Made by a program: the position numbers and the translations under genes
Shown: in pieces, positions 1 to 8,213 of the stretch
Layout: every line of letters starts with the position of its first letter
Position numbering within the stretch: position 1 is the first letter of the stretch
Source of the DNA: CALVUJ01 sp045119835
GTDB lineage: Bacteria > Bacillota_I > Bacilli_A > RFN20 > DUOF01
Assembly (NCBI GenBank): GCA_045119835.1
Contig: JBGVED010000039.1
Location: forward strand, 35,938-99,937
Length of the DNA: 64,000 nt
Reading direction: 5' to 3'
The notes under the pieces: generated by a model
What the model was told of the DNA's origin: nothing
The model's input: the letters and a program-made list of their open reading frames with translations, nothing else
Database searches by the model: none

Positions 1-25
1 TATAATCTTTGTGGAGGGTGATTTT

Positions 26-877
26 ATGTTAGTTAATATGAAGGAAATACTTGTTAAAGCAAAAGAAGGTAAGTATGCAGTAGGGCAATTTAATACTAAT
101 AACTTGGAGTGGACAATGGCAATTTTACAAGAAGCCCAAAGCTTAAATAGTCCTTTAATTATAGGGGTAAGCGAAGGTGCTGCTAAATATATGGGAGGAT
201 TTAAGGTTGTGGTTGATATGACTAAAGCTTTAATTGAAACTATGGATGTGACTGTACCTGTTGCTATTCATTTAGATCATGGAAGTAGTGTTGAGGTTTG
301 TAAAAAAGCCATTGATGCAGGATTTACTTCTGTTATGATAGATGCCTCAAAATATGACTATAATGAAAATGTTAAAATTACTAAAGAAGTAGTTGAATAT
401 GCTAATAAATTTAATGTTAGTGTAGAGGCAGAATTAGGTCATGTTGGTGGACAAGAAGATCATGTTTCTGCAAGCATTTTGTATGCAGATGTTAATGAAT
501 GTGCTTCTTTTGTGAAAGAAACAGGAGTTGATTGTTTAGCACCGGCTTTAGGATCTGTTCATGGTCCATATAAAGGAGAACCTAAATTAGGATTTAAAGA
601 AATGCTAGAAATAAAAGAAGCTACTAATATTCCGTTAGTTCTTCATGGAGGAAGTGGAATTCCGGATTATCAAATAAAAGAAGCCATTTCTAGAGGAACA
701 AGTAAAATAAATGTTAATACAGAGTGTCAACAAGAGTGGGCAAAGATTGTAAGGGAAGTAGTTGCTAATGATAGTGGTGTTTATGATCCTCGTAAGATTA
801 TAGGTCCAGGAAAAGAAGGAATTAAACGAGTAGTTAGAGAAAAGATTACATTATTCGGTAGTCAAAACAAGGCTTAG
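26..877 (+). CDS. fba: class II fructose-bisphosphate aldolase
   Basis: This glycolytic enzyme cleaves fructose 1,6-bisphosphate into dihydroxyacetone phosphate and glyceraldehyde 3-phosphate. It reads like Bacillus FbaA from end to end: an N-terminal YAVGQFNTNN segment, the metal-site region AIHLDHGSS near residue 80, EAELGHVGGQED in the middle, LHGGSGIP, and INVNTECQ near the phosphate site. The length of 283 residues is normal for the family. I chose the ATG at 26 because GGAGGG lies just upstream at 13-18; an in-frame GTG at 11 would include the ribosome binding site. The gene stands alone and ends at a hairpin terminator. Confidence 0.96.
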   Translation: MLVNMKEILVKAKEGKYAVGQFNTNNLEWTMAILQEAQSLNSPLIIGVSEGAAKYMGGFKVVVDMTKALIETMDVTVPVAIHLDHGSSVEVCKKAIDAGFTSVMIDASKYDYNENVKITKEVVEYANKFNVSVEAELGHVGGQEDHVSASILYADVNECASFVKETGVDCLAPALGSVHGPYKGEPKLGFKEMLEIKEATNIPLVLHGGSGIPDYQIKEAISRGTSKINVNTECQQEWAKIVREVVANDSGVYDPRKIIGPGKEGIKRVVREKITLFGSQNKA

Positions 878-892
878 TTATATATTTAAATT

Positions 893-918
893 AAAGGCTT
901 ACGGGCCTTTTTATTTTG
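893..918 (+). terminator. Rho-independent terminator of fba
   Basis: AAAGGC pairs with GCCTTT across a six-base loop, followed by a T-rich tail. It lies 15 nt after the fba stop. Confidence 0.8.
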
Positions 919-964
919 TTATAAAATTTTTCTTTTTTTAATACATTTTAATGAGGTGTATTAA

Positions 965-2236
965 ATGAAGGAAATATTGTTTGTTAAAGGTGGAAATTTG
1001 CTTAGTGGAGAAGTTAGTGTAGGTGGTGCTAAGAATTCACTTGTTGCTCTTATTCCAGCAGCAATTATAACAAAGTCTATAGTAAAATTAGAGAACGTTA
1101 TTCCTATAGATGATACATATACTTTGATAAATATTTTAAATAAATTAAATGTTAAAACTTTATATGATGATAAATCATGTTTATATATAGATGCTAGGAA
1201 CATTAAAAATGTTAAATTAGATAGTGCAGATGTATCTAAAATGAGGGCTTCGTACTATTTTATGGGAGCTCTTCTTTCTTTATACAATAATGCTAGTGTT
1301 TTATTTCCTGGAGGGTGTAATTTTGGTAATAGGCCTATTGATTTGCACCTTTTTGCTTTTTCTAATTTAGGGATTGATTATAAAGAAGAAAATTGTGTTT
1401 ATCATTTTAAAAAGGGGAAAGTTAGGTGTAAAGAGTTTACTTTTTCTAGTAAATCAGTGGGAGCAACTATTAATGCAATATTAGCAAGTTGCAGGGGAAG
1501 AGAGGAAATTAAAATTAATAATTGCTCAATGGAACCGGAAATAGATGATTTAATGTGTTTTTTAAATAAATGTGGATGTAATATTGTTAGAGAAGGAGAA
1601 AGTGTAATAGTTAAGGGCAATAGCGAACTTAAAGGATGTAAATATAAAGTAATGCCTGATAGGATAGAGGCTGGGACTTTTATGATAGTAGCGGCAATGC
1701 TAGGTAATAATGTTAAAATCAAGAATATTAAATTAGATAGTATTAGAAATGTGATTGATGTTTTAAAAAATATAGGGGTTAATATGATTGAAGGAAGAGA
1801 TTGCTTGATTGTTAGTAAAGGTGGTAATTATAAAAGTGTTGATATTGTAGTAGAGCCTTACCCAGGTTTCCCAACAGATTTACAACAACCCCTTACAGTT
1901 TTATTATCTATGTGTGATGGTAAAAGTAGTATTAAAGAGACTATTTATCCTACTAGGCTTAGTCATGTGGATAGTTTAAATAAAATGAATGCTGATATAA
2001 GTATAAAAGATGATGTTATTTTGGTTAATGGGAATAGAGATTTTGGTGGAGCTAGAGTTAGTGGAAAAGATTTACGAGGAGGTATAAGTTTGGTTTTAGC
2101 TGCATTAGCTGCAAAAGGAGAGAGTAGTATAGATGGGGTTAAATATATAAAAAGAGGTTATAGTGATTTAGTTTACAAATTAAAGAAGTTAGGCGCAAAT
2201 GTTTCTATAGAAAGGATAAACGATGATGAAGAGTAA
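965..2236 (+). CDS. murA: UDP-N-acetylglucosamine 1-carboxyvinyltransferase (MurA)
   Basis: MurA transfers enolpyruvate from PEP to UDP-GlcNAc, the first committed step of peptidoglycan synthesis in the cytoplasm. Visible marks are the N-terminal GGAKNS loop with its lysine and the PGGCNFGNRPIDLH loop carrying the catalytic cysteine at about residue 118, the residue targeted by fosfomycin. DRIEAGTF and PGFPTDLQ follow in the second half. Its 423 residues match the family. GAGGTG precedes the ATG. The 3' end overlaps the next gene by 14 nt, so the two are probably translated together. Low-GC Firmicutes often carry two murA paralogues, and I cannot say which this is. Confidence 0.95.
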   Translation: MKEILFVKGGNLLSGEVSVGGAKNSLVALIPAAIITKSIVKLENVIPIDDTYTLINILNKLNVKTLYDDKSCLYIDARNIKNVKLDSADVSKMRASYYFMGALLSLYNNASVLFPGGCNFGNRPIDLHLFAFSNLGIDYKEENCVYHFKKGKVRCKEFTFSSKSVGATINAILASCRGREEIKINNCSMEPEIDDLMCFLNKCGCNIVREGESVIVKGNSELKGCKYKVMPDRIEAGTFMIVAAMLGNNVKIKNIKLDSIRNVIDVLKNIGVNMIEGRDCLIVSKGGNYKSVDIVVEPYPGFPTDLQQPLTVLLSMCDGKSSIKETIYPTRLSHVDSLNKMNADISIKDDVILVNGNRDFGGARVSGKDLRGGISLVLAALAAKGESSIDGVKYIKRGYSDLVYKLKKLGANVSIERINDDEE

Positions 2237-2975
2237 AGCATATAGATATATTGTTGTTGTGTTATGCGTTGTTGCTATTTTGTTTGCTATAGTAAAGGTT
2301 TTGATGCCATCTAAAAAGATAAATACATATTTAGCAATAGGTGATTATTTAAGTGTCAGTGGAAACTTAAAAGGAGAAAATATTAATTCTTTTTCTAGTT
2401 TGCTTGGGAATTATTTGCTTGAAGATGATTTTGTGGAGGTTGTTAATTATAATTACTCTTTTTCAACATTAGATAGTTCTTTACTTTTAGAGATGATATG
2501 TAAGGATGCTTATAGTGGAGGTGATGAGGGAATTGTTGCAGCTATAAAGGATAGTAAGTATATTACCATTAGTGTAGGAATGAACGATATTTTAAAATAT
2601 ATAAGGTTTGATTCTTCAAATCAAAAAATAGAATATGATAAAGATTATATAAAGAGAAGACTTGAAATAATGAAGCAAAATTATTATGAAATAGTCGAAG
2701 AAATAAAAGAGTTAAATGATGGTGTTAGTGTCTATTTATTGAGCTATTATTATCCTTTTGAATGGGTTGATGAAAGTAGTAAAGAAGGGGTTAACGAAGT
2801 GTTTAAGCTTTTGAATTCTGCGATAAAAGAAGTTTGCGAATTAAAAGAGGTTTATTATGTTGATATAAGCGACGTTAGTAAAGAAGAGTATATGTTTAGT
2901 AAGTATCAAATTTACTTAAATCAAAGTGGTCAGGAATATATATTTGATGTTTTTAAGAATAATTATTTTAATTGA
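2223..2975 (+). CDS. membrane-anchored SGNH-hydrolase-like protein, catalytic residues apparently lost
   Basis: The protein has one N-terminal membrane segment (about residues 8-28) and then an extracellular domain shaped like the SGNH/GDSL lipase-esterase fold. Block I reads AIGDYLSV, where active members have GDS, so the nucleophilic serine is replaced by tyrosine. Block III is kept as SVGMNDI. In block V the usual histidine before PN is absent (IYLNQSGQEYIF). The fold therefore looks present but the Ser-His catalytic pair does not. The start overlaps the end of murA, suggesting a cell-envelope role coupled to peptidoglycan synthesis; that role is inference. Confidence 0.6.
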   Translation: MMKSKAYRYIVVVLCVVAILFAIVKVLMPSKKINTYLAIGDYLSVSGNLKGENINSFSSLLGNYLLEDDFVEVVNYNYSFSTLDSSLLLEMICKDAYSGGDEGIVAAIKDSKYITISVGMNDILKYIRFDSSNQKIEYDKDYIKRRLEIMKQNYYEIVEEIKELNDGVSVYLLSYYYPFEWVDESSKEGVNEVFKLLNSAIKEVCELKEVYYVDISDVSKEEYMFSKYQIYLNQSGQEYIFDVFKNNYFN

Positions 2976-3138
2976 TGCTTTTATAAGTTTTTTAAATGAT
3001 TATGTTAAATGATATAATTGTTTTGAGGAATGATTTTGATGGGATAGGGATTAAATGATTTGTAATGGGAAATATTAAAAAATAATGTGCAATCATAAGT
3101 CGTTTTAAATGGTATATATTTTTATGATTATGGAGGAT

Positions 3139-3201
3139 ATGATGGTGCTTGGGAAAAAACACAATATGTTTTGTGGAAAAAATAAAAGAAAACAGAAATA
3201 A
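3139..3201 (+). other. 20-codon ORF with strong RBS; leader peptide or frame-shifted 5' end of the next gene
   Basis: GGAGG at 3132-3136 sits correctly for ATG codons at 3139 and 3142. That frame runs only 20 codons to a TAA at 3199. A run of six A at 3154-3159 lies inside it; one A fewer would join this start to the frame of the GNAT-like gene. It may be a leader peptide, a slippage site or a sequencing error. Confidence 0.35.
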
Positions 3202-3232
3202 TTTTAGTTATTATAGTGTGATGGGTGGTTTA

Positions 3233-3715
3233 ATGAAAGTTGAAATTAAAAGTTTACTTATGAGTAAAGAAATACTAAAAAAAATAATTGAAATAGATAA
3301 AACATATTATTTAGATATGGATTATCAATCTAATTGGTATCAAGAAAGATATAATGATAATAATAAGGTTACGGTTTTAATTGTTGATAATTGTGTAGTT
3401 GGATATTTTGTTTTTTACGGAATAAGTGAAAAATTGTTTAATGATATTTGTAATTTAAAATATGACAATGATTATTACTTTGATAACAAAGATGTTGTTT
3501 ATGATTCTAAGTATAAATATTTTGCTTCTGTTTTGGTAAAAAAAGAATATAGAAAGTGTTGTTTACCTTTGATAGTTGAGTTGGAAAGACAATTTAAAGA
3601 ATTAGAAAATGTTGTTGCAATTGCTGTTTCAAATGAGGGGGATAAAATGTGTAGCAAATATATGGAGTTTATAGGTAAGGTTAATAACAAAGCAAATATT
3701 TATGTTAAAAAATAA
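3233..3715 (+). CDS. GNAT-like acetyltransferase domain protein
   Basis: The length (about 160 residues) and strand-helix order resemble a GNAT N-acetyltransferase: an N-terminal MKVEIKSLL strand, a hydrophobic VLIVDNCVVGYFVFYG hairpin, then a YFASVLVKKEYRK segment where the acetyl-CoA strand and loop should be. The usual RxxGxG/A loop is not evident, so catalysis is uncertain. The frame is open from a TTG at 3149. I chose the ATG at 3233 because GGGTGG precedes it and the GNAT fold begins there. The strongest ribosome binding site (3132-3136) instead serves a different frame. Substrate unknown. Confidence 0.55.
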   Translation: MKVEIKSLLMSKEILKKIIEIDKTYYLDMDYQSNWYQERYNDNNKVTVLIVDNCVVGYFVFYGISEKLFNDICNLKYDNDYYFDNKDVVYDSKYKYFASVLVKKEYRKCCLPLIVELERQFKELENVVAIAVSNEGDKMCSKYMEFIGKVNNKANIYVKK

Positions 3716-3752
3716 AAAAAGGCCTAAAATAAGGTGTGGTTATAGATATAAT

Positions 3753-3761
3753 TGTTATAAT
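3753..3761 (+). promoter_or_regulatory. extended -10 promoter of pflB
   Basis: TGTTATAAT is an extended -10 element (TGn plus perfect TATAAT). It lies 29 nt before the pflB start and about 16 nt before its AGGAGG. No good -35 is seen. Confidence 0.55.
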
Positions 3762-3790
3762 ATTTAAATGCGTGAATAGGAGGAATTTTT

Positions 3791-6019
3791 ATGAGTATTG
3801 ATGCATGGAGAGATTTTAAGGGGCAAAAGTGGCAAGAGAGTATAGATGTTGCTTCTTTTATAGAAGAAAATTATACCGAATATTTAGGTGATGATAGTTT
3901 TTTAGAAGGCATTAGTGAAAAGAGTAAAAAAGTTTGGGATAAGTGTTTGAAGTTATTTGTTAAGGAAAATAAAAAAGGTGTTTTAGATGTAGAGTTAAAG
4001 GTTATTTCTGGAATTAATAGTTTCAAACCTGGATATATATGTAAAAATGATAATGTGGTTGTGGGGCTTCAAACAGATAAGCCATTGAAGAGAATTATTA
4101 ATCCTTATGGAGGTATGCGTATGGTTAATAGTTCTTTACAAGCATATAAATTAAAATTAAACAAGCATTTTAATAAAGCGTTTACTGAGTTTAGAAAAAC
4201 ACATAATGATGGTGTGTATGATGCGTATACTCCTTCAATTAGAGCTGCTAGAAGTTCGGGATTAATTACAGGTCTTCCTGATAGTTATGGTAGAGGTAGA
4301 ATAATAGGGGATTATCGTAGAATTGCATTGTATGGAATAGATATGTTGGTTGAAGAAAAAAGAAGTGATCTATTAAAAATTACAGATATTAATGAAGAAA
4401 CTATTCGTTTAAGAGAAGAAGTTAATGAGCAAATCAGAGCACTTGGCTTAATTAAAGAGATGGCAAAATCTTATGGTTTTGATATCTCTAAACCGGCGAG
4501 TAATGCAAAAGAAGCTGTTCAATGGTTATATTTTGGTTATTTAGCAGCGATTAAAGAGAACAATGGAGCGGCGATGAGCCTTGGTAGAACATCTACTTTT
4601 TTAGATATTTATATTGAAAGAGATTTAAAGAATGGGGTTTTAACTGAAAAAGAAGCACAAGAGATAATAGACCAATTTATTATTAAGTTAAGACTTGTTA
4701 GACATTTAAGAACACCTGGATATGATGAAATATTTGCTGGTGATCCAACTTGGGTAACCGAAGCAATTGGCGGAATGTTAGATGATAAAAAAAGTTTAGT
4801 TACAAAAAATTCTTTTAGGTATTTACATACATTGTATAATTTAGGGCCTGCGCCAGAGCCTAATTTGACTGTCTTGTGGTCTAATAATTTGCCTGAAAAT
4901 TTTAAAAAGTTTTGCGCAAAGGTTTCTATAGATACGGATGCTATTCAATATGAAAATGATGATATAATGAGACCAATTTATGGAAATGATTATGCTATTG
5001 CTTGTTGTGTTAGTGCCATGAAAGTTGGTAAGCAAATGCAATTTTTTGGGGCAAGATGTAATTTAGCTAAGGCGTTACTTTATTCTATTAATGGTGGCAT
5101 TGATGAGAAAAGTGAAAAACTTGTTCTTGAAGGATTAAAGGGCATTAAAGAGGATGTTTTGGATTATGAAACTGTTAAAAAAGAGTTTTATTTAGTTTTA
5201 GAGAAAGTTGCTAAAATTTATGTTGACACTATGAATATAATTCATTATATGCATGATAAGTATGCCTATGAGAGAGGACAACTTGCTCTTCATGATACTA
5301 GTGTTGAATATTTGATGGCTTTTGGTGCTGCAGGTTTATCAGTGGTTGCAGATTCATTGTCTGCTATTAAATATGCAAAAGTTAAATGTGTTAGAAATGA
5401 AAAAGGAATTGTTACTGATTTTGAGGTCGATGGTGAATATCCATGTTTTGGAAATGATGATGATAGAGTGGATTTAATAGCAAAAGAGGTTGTTACTAAA
5501 TTTAGTAAAGAATTGAAAAAACATGCTTTGTATAAAAAAGCAAAACACACATTAAGTATTTTAACAATCACATCTAATGTTATGTATGGTAAAAAAACAG
5601 GGGCGACTCCAGATGGTAGAAAGTTAGGAGAACCTTTTGCTCCAGGTGCTAATCCAATGCATGGAAGAGATAAAAATGGTGCGCTTGCATCTTTAAATTC
5701 TGTTGCTAAAATTCCATATTGTGATGTGTGTGAAGATGGTGTTTCTAATACTTTTTCAATAATACCTTCAGCATTGGGTCATGATGCAGAATCAAGGATT
5801 AATAATCTTGTTGATATTTTAGATGGTTATTTTAAGCAGGATGCTCACCATTTGAATGTTAATGTATTGAATAGAGAACTTTTAATAGATGCGATGAATA
5901 ATCCTTATAAATATCCGACTTTAACAATAAGGGTTTCTGGATATGCTGTTAATTTTAATAAGTTAAGTGATGCTCATAAAAGAGATGTTATAGCAAGGAC
6001 TTTCCATGAATCAATGTAG
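3791..6019 (+). CDS. pflB: formate C-acetyltransferase (pyruvate formate-lyase)
   Basis: This glycyl-radical enzyme converts pyruvate and CoA to acetyl-CoA and formate under anoxic conditions. At 742 residues it has family length. The adjacent catalytic cysteines are in YAIACCVSAM near residue 404. The glycyl-radical loop RVSGYAVNF is near residue 717, close to the C-terminus. AGGAGG precedes the ATG. It overlaps its activating enzyme gene by 14 nt, forming the standard pflBA operon. The pair suggests a fermentative, at least facultatively anaerobic lifestyle. Confidence 0.97.
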   Translation: MSIDAWRDFKGQKWQESIDVASFIEENYTEYLGDDSFLEGISEKSKKVWDKCLKLFVKENKKGVLDVELKVISGINSFKPGYICKNDNVVVGLQTDKPLKRIINPYGGMRMVNSSLQAYKLKLNKHFNKAFTEFRKTHNDGVYDAYTPSIRAARSSGLITGLPDSYGRGRIIGDYRRIALYGIDMLVEEKRSDLLKITDINEETIRLREEVNEQIRALGLIKEMAKSYGFDISKPASNAKEAVQWLYFGYLAAIKENNGAAMSLGRTSTFLDIYIERDLKNGVLTEKEAQEIIDQFIIKLRLVRHLRTPGYDEIFAGDPTWVTEAIGGMLDDKKSLVTKNSFRYLHTLYNLGPAPEPNLTVLWSNNLPENFKKFCAKVSIDTDAIQYENDDIMRPIYGNDYAIACCVSAMKVGKQMQFFGARCNLAKALLYSINGGIDEKSEKLVLEGLKGIKEDVLDYETVKKEFYLVLEKVAKIYVDTMNIIHYMHDKYAYERGQLALHDTSVEYLMAFGAAGLSVVADSLSAIKYAKVKCVRNEKGIVTDFEVDGEYPCFGNDDDRVDLIAKEVVTKFSKELKKHALYKKAKHTLSILTITSNVMYGKKTGATPDGRKLGEPFAPGANPMHGRDKNGALASLNSVAKIPYCDVCEDGVSNTFSIIPSALGHDAESRINNLVDILDGYFKQDAHHLNVNVLNRELLIDAMNNPYKYPTLTIRVSGYAVNFNKLSDAHKRDVIARTFHESM

Positions 6020-6731
6020 TGTAGTTGCTAATGTAAGCAGTATTGAAACCATGGGGCTTGTTGATGGTCCAGGTATACGTGTGGTTGTCTTTTTGCAGGG
6101 GTGTAATTTAAGATGTTTGTATTGTCATAATCCAGAAACATGGAGTTGCGAGAATAAGAATTTAATGAGTGTTGATGAGGTTGTTAGTAAAGTATTAAGA
6201 TATAAAAGTTATATTTTAAAAAATGGTGGTGTAACGTTTTCTGGTGGTGAACCTCTTCTTCAGAGTGATTTTATTTATGAATGTTGTAAGAAGTTGAAAA
6301 AAGAAAATATTCATATTTGTGTTGATACTGCTGGAGCTTGTAAGGGTTATGAAAATTTAGTGGATTTAGTTGATTTGTTTATTGTAGATGTCAAATCAAT
6401 TTATGAAGAAGAATATAAATATATTACTGGTTTAAATATGGATTATTTTAATAAATTTATAGATTTTATTATTAAAAAAGATAAAAAAATTTGGATTAGG
6501 CAAGTTGTTGTTCCTGGTATTAATGATGATGAAAAACATATTATTGATTTAGCGAACTATATTAAGCAATTAAAAAATGTTGAAAAAGTAGAACTGTTAG
6601 AGTATCACACGTATGGTGTTTGTAAATATGAAGAGCTAAATATAAAATATAGATTAGAGGGCGTAGAAGCTATGCCTAAGGAAAAAATGGAATATTTAAG
6701 AAATTTATTAGATGAAAATTTGCGAGGATAA
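6006..6731 (+). CDS. pflA: pyruvate formate-lyase activating enzyme (radical SAM)
   Basis: PflA uses S-adenosylmethionine and a [4Fe-4S] cluster to place the glycyl radical on PflB. The cluster motif CNLRCLYCHNPETW is near residue 33, preceded by the family-typical GLVDGPGIRVVVFLQGC. A GGVTFSGGEPLLQ segment (SAM-binding GGE motif) follows. The length of 241 residues is normal. The start lies inside the 3' end of pflB, so translation is probably coupled. The next gene has its own promoter. Confidence 0.96.
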   Translation: MNQCSVVANVSSIETMGLVDGPGIRVVVFLQGCNLRCLYCHNPETWSCENKNLMSVDEVVSKVLRYKSYILKNGGVTFSGGEPLLQSDFIYECCKKLKKENIHICVDTAGACKGYENLVDLVDLFIVDVKSIYEEEYKYITGLNMDYFNKFIDFIIKKDKKIWIRQVVVPGINDDEKHIIDLANYIKQLKNVEKVELLEYHTYGVCKYEELNIKYRLEGVEAMPKEKMEYLRNLLDENLRG

Positions 6732-6736
6732 TAAAA

Positions 6737-6811
6737 AATACTTTTCTTCTTGAATAGTAATAAAGTTTGTGATAATATACTTAGGACTTACTTTGAAGAA
6801 GGAAAAGTATT
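6737..6811 (+). repeat. long inverted repeat spanning the rpmE promoter
   Basis: The arm at 6737-6751 (AATACTTTTCTTCTT) is complementary to 6796-6811, with a single bulged base and about 44 nt between the arms. The left arm covers the proposed -35 of rpmE; the right arm lies in its leader. It could be an operator, or an RNA stem formed only in transcripts reading through from pflA. Confidence 0.45.
6750..6778 (+). promoter_or_regulatory. promoter of rpmE
   Basis: TTGAAT at 6750-6755 and TAATAT at 6773-6778 are separated by 17 nt. TGa immediately before the -10 makes it an extended -10. Transcription would start near 6785, giving a leader of about 50 nt. Confidence 0.55.
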
Positions 6812-6833
6812 CAAGGCGGAAGGAGTGTAAAAT

Positions 6834-7043
6834 ATGAAAAAAGAAGGACATCCAAATTATAAGACAGTTACTGTTACTTGTGTTACTTGTGGTAATACAT
6901 TTGAAACTGGTTCTACATTAGATGAAATAAGAGTAGATACTTGTTCTAATTGTCACCCTTACTACACTGGAAAGCAAAGATTTGCTCAAACAGATGGTAG
7001 AGTTGGACGTTTCATGAAAAAATATAATATGGAACAAAAATAA
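6834..7043 (+). CDS. rpmE: 50S ribosomal protein L31 (zinc-binding type)
   Basis: This is a 69-residue L31 with the family signature HPNYK near the N-terminus, HPYYTGKQRF in the middle and DGRVGRF near the end. Two cysteine pairs (CVTC and CSNC) should bind zinc, marking it as the zinc-containing form rather than the cysteine-free paralogue made under zinc limitation. GGAAGGAG precedes the ATG. It is a single-gene unit with its own promoter, an unusual upstream inverted repeat and a strong terminator. Confidence 0.95.
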   Translation: MKKEGHPNYKTVTVTCVTCGNTFETGSTLDEIRVDTCSNCHPYYTGKQRFAQTDGRVGRFMKKYNMEQK

Positions 7044-7063
7044 ATTTTTTAATGTGTAATTAG

Positions 7064-7093
7064 AGCCATTTGTTTTGTACAAATGGCTTTTTT
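7064..7093 (+). terminator. Rho-independent terminator of rpmE
   Basis: AGCCATTTGT and ACAAATGGCT form a perfect 10-bp stem with a five-base loop, followed by six T. Confidence 0.92.
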
Positions 7094-7133
7094 GCGTATT
7101 AATAGCATATAATTTTGAAAGGAGATTGTTTAT

Positions 7134-8213
7134 ATGAGTGATAAGATGATTGAAAGACTTGAAGCGATGAAGAAAAGATATGAAGAAATAGATAAGATGA
7201 TGGAAGATGAAACTCTAGTTCAAGATATAAAAAAATATACTGCTTTAGCAAAAGAACAAGGATCATTAAAAGAAGTTGTCGATAAATATAATGAATATTT
7301 GAAAGAATTAGATAATATTATGGATTTAGAAGAATTAAAGCATGATTCAGATAAAGAGATGGCAGAGTTAGCTAAGGAAGAGTTAGAGATTGCAGTTGCT
7401 AAAGTTGCTACTATTGAAGATGAGATGCAAATATTATTGGCGCCTAAAGATCCTTTAGATGATCGTAACGTTATTGTTGAGATTAGAGGAGCAGCTGGTG
7501 GTGATGAAGGTAACATTTTTGCTGGAGATTTGTTTAGAATGTATACTAGATATGCTGAAACAGTTGGTTGGAAGGTTGAAGTTTTAGATATTATAGAATC
7601 TGAAGCGGGAGGATATTCTTTAGTTTCTTTTATGGTTAAAGGGGATAAAGTTTATTCAAAGCTTAAATATGAATCAGGGGCACATCGCGTTCAAAGAGTT
7701 CCAAAAACAGAATCGCAAGGAAGAATTCATACTTCTACGGCGACAGTTTTAGTGATGCCAGAAGCGGAGGATATTGATGTTGAAATTAATGCAAGTGATT
7801 TAAGAATAGATACATATAGATCTAGTGGTGCTGGTGGTCAACATATTAATAAAACGGATTCTGCTGTTAGAATTACTCACATTCCTACAGGTATTGTAGC
7901 GGAGTGTCAAGATGGCCGATCTCAGCATGAAAATAGAGCTAAAGCAATGCTTATGATAAGAACTAGAGTATTAGATGCAATGATTCAAAAAGCTGAGAAT
8001 GAAAGAAATAGTGAAAGAAAGAACAAGATTGGTGGAGGGGATAGAAGTGAGAAAATAAGAACTTACAACTATCCTCAAAATAGAGTTAGTGATCATAGAA
8101 TTGGTTTGAACTTACAACAATTAGATATGATTATGGAGGGCAATTTAAATAATATTTTTGATGCATTAATTAATGCTGATTTAAAACTTAGATTAGAAGG
8201 ACAAGGGTTATGA
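7134..8213 (+). CDS. prfA: peptide chain release factor 1
   Basis: RF1 recognises UAA and UAG in the ribosomal A site and triggers peptide release. The catalytic GGQ is in SGAGGQHINKTDSAVR near residue 235. The coiled N-terminal domain and the C-terminal QNRVSDHRIG segment are also typical. The 359 residues match the family. The stop codon is TGA and overlaps the ATG of prmC (ATGA). PrmC methylates the glutamine of this GGQ, so the pair is a functional operon. Confidence 0.97.
   Translation: MSDKMIERLEAMKKRYEEIDKMMEDETLVQDIKKYTALAKEQGSLKEVVDKYNEYLKELDNIMDLEELKHDSDKEMAELAKEELEIAVAKVATIEDEMQILLAPKDPLDDRNVIVEIRGAAGGDEGNIFAGDLFRMYTRYAETVGWKVEVLDIIESEAGGYSLVSFMVKGDKVYSKLKYESGAHRVQRVPKTESQGRIHTSTATVLVMPEAEDIDVEINASDLRIDTYRSSGAGGQHINKTDSAVRITHIPTGIVAECQDGRSQHENRAKAMLMIRTRVLDAMIQKAENERNSERKNKIGGGDRSEKIRTYNYPQNRVSDHRIGLNLQQLDMIMEGNLNNIFDALINADLKLRLEGQGL

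Noticed and set aside
1..6. Perfect TATAAT at the window edge as the fba promoter
   Set aside because: Transcription would begin at about base 12-13, on the ribosome binding site itself, and the -35 is outside the window. Cannot be supported.
7134..8213. Mycoplasma genetic code (TGA as Trp)
   Set aside because: prfA ends in TGA at a position matching family length, and tryptophans in conserved motifs are TGG.
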